Shown here: piece after piece, positions 56,621 to 64,000 of the stretch
How the letters are laid out: each line of letters opens with the position of its first letter
Position numbering within the stretch: position 1 is the first letter of the stretch
DNA from: Symbiodinium natans
Taxonomy: Eukaryota > Sar > Dinophyceae > Suessiales > Symbiodiniaceae
Direction: 5' to 3'
Length of the DNA stretch: 64,000 nucleotides
Assembly: GCA_905221605.1 (NCBI GenBank)
Contig: CAJNDS010002647.1
Span: 127,001 to 191,000 of the forward strand
Program-made: the position numbers and the translations under genes
The notes under the pieces: model-generated
The model's input: only the letters and a program-made list of their open reading frames with translations
Databases searched by the model: none
What the model was told of the DNA's origin: nothing

Positions 56621-58199
56621 CTCAGGTTGCACCTTGCACTTCACAAACTGCACTTCGCAAACTTGCAACAAAACGAACCCGCAGTTCAGCAGCAACTTAG
56701 GTGCCCCTCTAAGACCCAAATCAGGCAATCCTAGTGCTTTTCGTGGTTCAACCCTGTTCAACCTGTTCGACCCCGCCCTCGGTGGTCCTGTTCCGTCGGA
56801 GCTTATTAAGGTCTGCCAGAGCCTTCTGCCAACCACTGGGTTGCAGAAGGCGAGCGCCGGCCACTTGCAACCTTCAAGACTTTCACAACGAGGCTGCTGT
56901 TCCAGGCAGACGTGCTATGTGCCACTCATGTCGGGCACGAGGCCGGATTCTATTCCTGCTCCGATGACATGCTTGTTGTTTGCGTGCCTCGCCTTTCACC
57001 GGCAGCCTGGCCCATGCTGCGTGCAGACCAGCCGGCATGCTGCCACCCCTCATCGCGAGGTCGCGATGCTGCAGGGATGGTCGGGCAGTTGGTCAGCTCA
57101 CAAGATGCTGCAGCCACAGCGACATGACAGTCCAGTACATGGCACTCCACACTGGCCGCTAGCTGGACCACTGACCCGTAGTGGACTGAGGCAATACTGA
57201 ATCCTGCACAATAGCACTGAATGAGTACTGTAATCGTCGGCTTGACCTGTGAGCCCGTGTGTATGTCAGTCGATAGACATGTCAACATGAAAAACTCCGC
57301 CGGCAATGGCCGACCTGAGGCACATGCCGATGGCTTTGGTCGCCGCCACCTTGCAGTCTTCTTCGGAAGCTGATGCGCTAAGCGACTAGACACACGGCCG
57401 CCTGTTGGCCTATACACGACTGCGAGGAACAAGGAAAGAACCGAGCCTTCACAGCAAGCTCAGATGGCCGGGCAGAGTCTGTTTGGAGCGCGGCACGGAC
57501 CTCAAGTCAACGCTGCATGGTACTGCAACAGCAGAATTTGCAGCTACAGTGCTGTACCTGGCAAGGCTGCAGCTTTCACAAGCAAGGGCCGCGAACGGTC
57601 TACAGAGGGTACAGTTTTCCGGGCACCCAGACCAAGGCGCCAAGCGCCTGGCGCCAGGTGGGCGAAGCGTCGTCTCGCCTTTAGTACGAGCACGACAGAA
57701 AACACGCTGCAAACACGTTGCGCAGCGAAGCATGGCCTTCCCAGTCATGAGCTGTCTGTATGGGCCCATGCATGATACAAGAATCTCGGCCGCCCCTATT
57801 AAAATACATGATGAGTTGCATGCGGAATCAAAACAGGTGCCCCCGCTAGTACATGCCTTGTCACGGCTCTAGTTTCTCATACCATTGTACCTCTCGTCGC
57901 TGTTTGGGTTAATGGACTGTCAAACGAGAGCGTCGTAAGGAGAACGCTTCTTTGAAAAGGAATGATCGGGCCTCATCGAAGCTCTGCTTTCTTGGTCCAT
58001 GCCCCCAAAAACAGCGCATGTCGCCAAAAAGAACAAAAGCCTCGTCCTCCGCCTCCCTTCCCCCTTCCCCCTCCCCTGCGTGTATATAGGCATGCGGTTT
58101 GCAAGATGGAAAGCCGAAAGGCCCACCAAGTGCCCAGCCCCTGCCCAAATACAAGACGGTATGGGAAGATATAGAATCTGAAAAACCTACGGGCATGAG
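56621..58199. other. Spacer between the HEAT-repeat gene and the PPR cluster
   Basis: No firm exon. Minus-strand hints are VKPTITVLIQ near 57225-57260 (PPR-like) and VRAALQTDSARP near 57465-57510 (HEAT-like). Part of it may be 3' exons of the HEAT gene or 5' exons of the PPR gene. Confidence 0.35.
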
Positions 58200-60021
58200 T
58201 GTGGCCCCGGCTCGAGAGCGGTCAAGAGGGCCACCAGCCCAGCACGGTCACCACACAGGGCACGTGCACCGAAGGCCTTTGCAAAGGAAAGCGCCAAAAA
58301 ACGGGAGCGAGACATGCCGTTCAAGGTTTTCCGGGTTGCGGGAGGTGCCCAGGAAAGAACATAAAGTCGTTGCATCGCAAACCCCATCTGACGTGCAGGT
58401 CGTTGAGGGAAACTTTCCGTTCCATGCCGGTCTGCTTTGCAGGGCTTGGGAGGCTGCATGAGTTCTGTATGCCACCGCAACCTAAACTGGGGATGTGCGA
58501 ACAAAGCGAAAGCCCCTTCGCTCTTGAAAGTGGCCTCGATGGCTGTGGAGGCTGCTGGGTCTGAGCCGCCCTCGTGCGAGACTCAATGTTTCGCGATTTC
58601 TGTAAATTTCTGCAGCATGCCGACACTACGGGACTAGATTCGTGCTGAATCGGAAAGACTGCCTTGCCCACGAACTTTTGCAGGCTGCTTGTGGCAGCTT
58701 TCTGAACAGCCGCGTGCCAGTCCTCGCGCACTCATGCCCGACTTGACATCTCTTGGCAACTTTGGGTGGCGTCTCTCTCGTCGGGGCTGCGAACACGCAT
58801 TCCCCGGGCCCGCCCCCAGTCTTCAAATGTCTTCAATCGACCCCGTTCCTTGACAACCATTCTCTTCATCCGCAACTTGCCACCCTGTCCTCGAGGCAGC
58901 TTCCCAAGGCGGCCGCTGCCAAGGCGGCATCTGGGGCCTCGGCCAAAGCCTGCATTCCAGCAGCGAGAAGAGTAAAGAGATGCTGTAGGAGTTTCGAGAA
59001 AGAAGCGTTTGGAAGGCCTTCACGGCTGTAAGACGCGCAGAGAGCTGCCCAACGTCTACGCCTGAGTTTCTCCGACTCTTCTTTAAACTGAGTACCGGGC
59101 AGGCCACCGCCTGCTGGGGCTTGGCATGGTCTGTTGTGACGGATGTGGCCGGCTGCTGACAAGTGGCTGTCGCCCTCCTCGGCAATCTTGGCCAAGACCT
59201 CAACAAAACTGATGCCACAGTTTATTTGTCACTGTTGGCGCAACTCCACGTGACACTCCATACACCATCAATATCCATCAAGCTACCTTGTAGAATTGCT
59301 TTAAAGGCCAATATTCTGTGCTGCGCGCTTTGTGTTGAGGTTGCACCCTGCACACCAGGTTGTTGCCTCCATCGCCCCTTCTCGAACCGAGATGTGCTGG
59401 TCCTGAGCGCAGTACAGCCTTCTAGCCCATCCTGTGGGGTGCAAGCATGTACTGGGCGTCTCGGGTAGATCTCACAGGGGTGCCTTAGCGTACGCGGTCC
59501 TTAAGGCCGGCAACCACGGCGTCGATGGCTTTCTTGTTGCCCCTGGCACGGCTTGCGAAGCGCAAGGGATGTGCCGTGGAGCTGCCATTGCCTGGCTGCA
59601 AGTGGCGCGAGCGCGCGGACGGCCATCAATCGGGCGTAAACCTGGGGCTCGTTGAGCATGGCACAGGGTATGGCAGAACCTTGCTACTGAAGCATGCGCG
59701 TGCGACATCTCGAGCCTAAGGACAGTCCAAGTAAATCGCTCAACGCAACATCGCCCTTGCTGAGCTGGGCCTCTGGCAACACGGCGGTCTCCTTTGGCAG
59801 CTACCTGCGACGAAACAAGCACACCCGAGCCTGTGACGGCTAGCTGCCTAGCGAAACATGGCGAAACTCAGCTGGCATTCACAAAGCACAAGCGCGGACC
59901 ACCACTTCTTCCTCCGCATACGCTTCCGGCTGCATTTCATTCCAACTTCGCACATCAGCGTTGAGCTGCTGCAATATGCCTGCAGGTTGAGACAGGACAG
60001 CTGCCGGGTCTTTTGGGTCGG
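58200..60021 (-). CDS. HEAT-repeat protein, possibly fused to the RluA enzyme upstream
   Basis: HEAT repeats form helical solenoids that scaffold protein contacts. Exons: 59896-60021 (ILQQLNADVRSWNEMQPEAY, EEEVVVR), from 59830 (SSQVAAKGDRRVA), 59592-59641 (VYARLMAVRALAPLAAR), 59500-59542 (GNKKAIDAVVAGLK), 59367-59402 (DQHISVREGAME), 59157-59198 (VLAKIAEEGDSHLS), about 58870-58935 (AAALGSCLEDRVA), about 58660-58730 (REDWHAAVQKAATSSLQK) and about 58205-58262 (GDRAGLVALLTALE). Joins from 59641 to 59157 are exactly in phase (GC, GA, GC donors) and give the repeating pattern 'VREAAMEVLAKIAEEGD' seen in dinoflagellate HEAT proteins. The first exon begins in phase with the last RluA exon across a GT-AG intron, so the two may be one protein; otherwise the HEAT gene starts close to the RluA 3' end. 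The 3' end is not located. Confidence 0.7.
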
Positions 60022-60139
60022 CTGTGGTCGTAAGCTGGCTCCTACGTCACTCGGATGCCACTGGATACGGACAACATTGATTCTGAACACACAATTGGAC
60101 CGAAAGGAACGACACCGTGCAACTGCAAACTCTGGAAAT

Positions 60140-60152
60140 CCCCCCCCCCCCC
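60140..60152 (+). repeat. C13 homopolymer in a short intron or spacer
   Basis: Thirteen C, immediately beyond the donor that would join the RluA and HEAT exons (read as G13 on the coding strand). It may vary in length between alleles. Confidence 0.85.
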
Positions 60153-60162
60153 TCTCTCGCAC

Positions 60163-63100
60163 CTGCTGAATTTGGCCGCCGCTCGCGCAGAGATGTCAGC
60201 GCCGTAACAAGAGGAGATGGCAGCGGTGCCTGTGCCAGGCGTGGCGAGCAATCTGCTTTGCACTGGCTTGCTCAAGACTGCAACCGAGCTGGGCTGCAAC
60301 CAACCTGGGACTCTGACGTTAACCCTAGGTGGGTACTGCTTGTGTTGTGGGCTACTCTGCTATTGAGTTTTTGGTATGGTCGCGTGAACGTGGCACCAAT
60401 TTAGCGACATTTGTCTCCACGTGGCCACCTTGGCTTCTTGCTGGACGCCGCGTGAGTCGAAGTAGGCCAGCCGTTGCCGATGCCTGGACTTCGGTTGGTG
60501 CCCAGTCCATTGCACCAGTCTCCTACAAGTAGCCTTTTCAATCTTATAATGGTCTAACGGTCTAATCACACTCCGAAGAATAATTATGCGATCGCTCCTT
60601 CCAGATAGCATTCGTGGGTGGGCATGCTGCTACACGCCCTCAATGCCCTCAGACTTTGCACGTGTCAGGAGAGCACAGGGTCTGTCCCAAGACGTGCGGC
60701 AAAGGCACAAGAAGTTGCCTTGGCAGAGACAACGCAGACGCCCTGCAAGCCGTGAACCTATCCCTGCACGTCAGTCTCTCTACCAGGCCTCTACAACATG
60801 CCAGTGGAAGAATTGAGACTGACCTATGTAACTTCCAATCACGCCATGGCACTCTTGCACAGTAATTCATCGTGGTGGAATGTTGCGGAGCCTCGGAAGA
60901 AAGCAGGTTGCTTGGCAATTCCGTTAGCCCCTGACATCCCGCGCCAGTCTGCAAGCCTAAACTCCTTCTTCGCTCTGTTCAGTCTGTTCTCTGCGATGCA
61001 AGGAACTTGAGTAGCGGCCATCTCGTGCCACTGGGTGGCCAATGTGGGCCATGTGGCTCCTCACAGCGGCATATGGCATCGTGATTGGGGCGTGTACACA
61101 CTGCGGAGCAAGTGGCCGAAACTGCCTGAAGGTAACATGCAGACATGGGCGTGGAAAAGCCGAAAGCTCTCCTGATTTGATGCTTCCGACCCGTGCCAAG
61201 CTGGATGGCTACAGCCTCTGTGCAGCTGAAGTGCGAGCAAAAGAAGAAATGTAAGTGCACGCGAAGTTTTCCGGGCACTTATTCAGTTGCTGAAGCCGCG
61301 AGAATAGAAAAAGTTGTTTGGGGGCCGACGGGCCGACCGGCGCAAAACCTTCTCCGTTTCCCTTACAGGCAAACACCGAAGTCATAACAGAAACGGTTGG
61401 GCAAGCTAAATCCCATTGAACCGCTCGCTACGCCTTGAAGACAGAAACACCAGAAAGTCCCAACATCCCCATTGAACCGCTGCAAAGAGCATGTTGCAGA
61501 AGCTGACTGTTCCATCTAAAAACAACTGAAAGAAGTCATAACGAACACCTCCATGCCCTTGGAACCGCTGCTCCGAGCACATGCGCGGTGAAGGGAAGCC
61601 TTTATGAGAGGTCATTGTGATAAGGTATGTCTTTTGGGGTCTGCGCGAGGGTCGCGCGAGGCCGCGCGAGGTCCACACGAGGTCAGGCAAAACTCTTGCC
61701 ACTAGAGGGGGTTGGCAGCAACAGCGCCTTCCCCGTTGTGACCGCCCAATGTTACGACTACACTTTTTGTTCCCCCTAATGTGGGCAGCGATTGACAGGA
61801 AATCGTTATGACTCATGACTCGGTGGTTCACTGTAAGACTTCGGGGCTGAGGCTTTTGGGCCACCGAGCCCCACCCCCCTGCGCAGACCCATGGATTGGG
61901 GTCGGTCAGAGGGTACGACGGTGAAAAATGACTGCGAACACATCGAAGCCCGACTCTTTTTGCCGCGAAGGCACACTCATGGCTTTGCCGTGACGGTGGC
62001 ATTGAACCTGAACCTGGCCCCACAAATCCCACAAGAAACTGCATTCGCAAAAGTATTTGCATTCTGCATGAAAGAACTTGCGGCTTACCCCTGGGCAATC
62101 AATGCTTCATGCGCAGGCAGCTGTCCTGCACACAGCTTCGCCAGAAGCGCACGAAAATGCGCTGAGGAACAACTTCGATACACCCATGGGAATGAAATCT
62201 GGCAGAAGTGATCTCAACGTCTCTGGAGGGCCGTGTTGACAGCAGCAGATGAGAAGACGCTTGTGATGTGCAGCAACCTGATTATGCATCAACCTGGGGT
62301 TGAGAAAGACGAGCAGAAAATTCGCTACAGTACCGTTTGGTCCGAATGGCCTTCAGCTTCGACAGAGCCGCTTTGCCGATGCCTGAATAGGTCGTCTCGC
62401 CTTCATCGTCCAGAGACGCAGAAATCCTGCCTCAGACGTGCACGATGATTCCACAAGAGGACGGTGATAGCTTCCTCGCCGTGGTTGTTTGGCGGCTGTT
62501 GACCCAAGCAGGTCGAGATGTATTTGCTGTCTCTTGCTGTCAGGTGGCGACGGATTGGCGGCAACCATCCATGACTCAGGACGATGTACTCGCGGAGTAG
62601 CGATCCTGTTTTCTCAGCAATCTTCAAATCAAGGAGTCGGCACCAAGGTTCCTGGAAGGCTAGACCAGCGGCGCGGCCCGCCCCATGACGCTCACGAAAA
62701 ACAAGGTGTCCTGTCTGTAGCTGAAGCTGAAGATAGCTGTGCGTCCTGTATGTTTTTGCCTCAAGTGCGGATCCACATGCCTTTCTGAGCACACTGTGTC
62801 ACTGACGACCCAAGAAAGAGCGCTGGCCTCTGATTGTTGCCAAGGCTCCGCTAGAATCAAGCCGGAGCTTGGCACGTCCAGGCGGTGGATGAAGCCATAG
62901 TCGCGGCTGGCATCGTAGAAGATGGGGCAATTGCCAACCTTGTCAACGGCGCATCTAGAATATCTTCTTAATTTTAATGCACCGTGCCGGCTCGCTCCTG
63001 TCTCTAAGCCTTAAGTGCCGGACACTTCTGAGAACCTCATCACGAAGCTGCAAAGGCCCGTGTCCGTCATAAACCTGCAGATGCCGAAACTACTCGGATC

Positions 63101-63265
63101 CGGGATGTGAACCTTATGCAAACCTTTGAGAACCACACGATTTCTACTGTTTCGAAGCATCTACCAGCGAAACCCACACGGCATCTAAACAGCCCTTCAG
63201 TTCGCAGCTTTCAAAGGCATCAGGCCTCCCATCCCACCGGCTTCTGCAACACCACCGGGTCGGGC
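60163..63265 (-). CDS. RluA-type RNA pseudouridine synthase
   Basis: These enzymes convert uridine to pseudouridine in ribosomal or other RNA using one aspartate. Exons: 63226-63265 (VVLQKPVGWE), 63024 or 63036 to 63074 (VYDGHGPLQLRDE), 62852-62938 (DYGFIHRLDVPSSGLIL), 62696-62759 (AKTYRTHSYLQLQLQTGHLV), about 62538-62605 (LLREYIVLSHGWLPP), 62334-62426 (GKAALSKLKAIRTK), 61172 to 61215 or 61225 (AVAIQLGTGRKHQIR), from 61059 down (SHMAHIGHPVARDGRYSS), 60709-60742 (RCLCQGNFL), 60429-60483 (HRQRLAYFDSRGVQQEAK) and 60163-60229 (APLPSPLVTALTSLRERRP). The catalytic Asp is in HRLD; the KPxGWE, GTGRKHQIR and HIGHP signatures follow in the normal family order. Seven junctions are in phase with GC, GT and GA donors. 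The N-terminus above VVLQKP is missing, and dinoflagellate members often carry PPR or other domains there. The reading frame is intact where placed. Confidence 0.88.
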
Positions 63266-63482
63266 CTTTGTCACATCCGTGCAGAAATCCGATTCTCGTG
63301 TCAGCCTGTGAGAACTTGAGCAGGCCGCCCGGGCATGGCGGAAGCAGACTCCACGTCGTCCGCTGTGAGCCTGAGGCAATCCTGACAGCTTGGTTCTGAC
63401 GACTCCTGAGGACACTAATTTTTGACCACTCCTGATTACTCTTAAAAACAGAACTCTGCTACTGTTACCACGCTGTCTGGCG

Positions 63483-63761
63483 ATGTCTTGCCATCCAGCC
63501 AGCCCAAAGAGTTGCACCGCCGCCAAAAGTTTCTTAGAGGGACCCAAAGACGACCCCCCCAGACTCCCAGACTCTGCCGCGACATTCCTCGGCGAGCTGG
63601 TGGAGGAGCCTCGGCAAGAAGCCGACCGAGTGCAAGGCCCGCAGGATGCCCAAAAGATCCTCCGGAGTTTGAATGAGAAAAGGCTCCGAAAAAAAAATGC
63701 TTCGCGCGTGTGTAATGCATGCAAATCAATGGCGGGGGAGCGTGCAAGTGCGTCCAAATAG
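63483..63761 (+). CDS. Unidentified coding-like frame
   Basis: Not recognised. The plus frame reads DSAATFLGELVEEPRQEADR then VQGPQDAQKILRSLNEKRLR, a charged helical pattern more protein-like than the Ser/Arg/Phe-rich minus frame over the same bases. It would run opposite to every firm gene in the window, which lowers my confidence. Confidence 0.28.
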   Translation: MSCHPASPKSCTAAKSFLEGPKDDPPRLPDSAATFLGELVEEPRQEADRVQGPQDAQKILRSLNEKRLRKKNASRVCNACKSMAGERASASK

Positions 63762-64000
63762 GGGGGGGAGGACGGGGAGAGGAGAAAGACACGCTCTGCC
63801 GAAGCATTTCAAACGGCACGACGCAGCATCTGCTGTCAAGGATTTGCCTGGCATGCAGGCCATGCATACTTAGTCAGTGGATGGGCCGCCACCGGCCGGT
63901 TCATATAGGCAAGCTCTTTCAGCACCCTGCGTGTAGCGCGGGGTGCGGCCAAAAACTGCCCGAAACATGGAACTTCTTAAAACACATGCACACTGCTCCC

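Noticed and set aside
1-64000. Bacterial-style operons, ribosome binding sites, CRISPR arrays, insertion sequences
   Set aside because: Nothing of the kind was found; gene structure and intron signals are those of a dinoflagellate nucleus.

Overview
The window looks like nuclear DNA of a dinoflagellate, most likely a coral-symbiont type (Symbiodiniaceae) or a close relative. Four things point there. Coding density is low, and genes are cut into very short exons. Introns that I can place by protein homology use GC, GA or GT donors with an acceptor that is nearly always AG followed by G. There are many pentatricopeptide (PPR) repeats of the 'ISACEK' style typical of dinoflagellates. One gene belongs to a family I know only from dinoflagellate predicted proteomes. 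Nothing suggests a prokaryote or a virus. Most open frames in the window are chance; the genes were rebuilt by hand from short conserved segments and in-phase splice sites.

Layout. Every gene I can support well lies on the minus strand, so read from right to left. At 63.3-60.2 kb is an RluA-type RNA pseudouridine synthase. It is followed directly, and possibly in one transcript, by a HEAT-repeat protein (60.0-58.2 kb). Next come two stretches rich in PPR repeats: one scattered over a dozen small exons (56.6-50.6 kb), one with about seven repeats in a single long exon plus more short exons (48.4-45.1 kb). The middle (45-30 kb) is gene-poor with several unidentified coding-like exons, a CA-rich satellite, a polypurine tract and dispersed repeats. 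At 29.7-24.5 kb is a twelve-exon gene of a conserved dinoflagellate family of unknown function. A J-domain-like gene with an altered HPD motif lies at 15.2-14.4 kb and a dynein light chain of the roadblock/LC7 type at 7.1-5.8 kb. The far left has a low-complexity Asp-Pro-Trp-rich coding frame (976-542).

Functions. PPR proteins and RluA enzymes both act on RNA, PPR proteins usually in organelles, so the right third of the window may be a small RNA-processing neighbourhood. The dynein light chain and the J-like protein have no evident link to it. No rRNA, tRNA, CRISPR array, insertion sequence or complete transposon was found. All exon boundaries are inferences from reading frame and family resemblance recalled from memory; no search was run.
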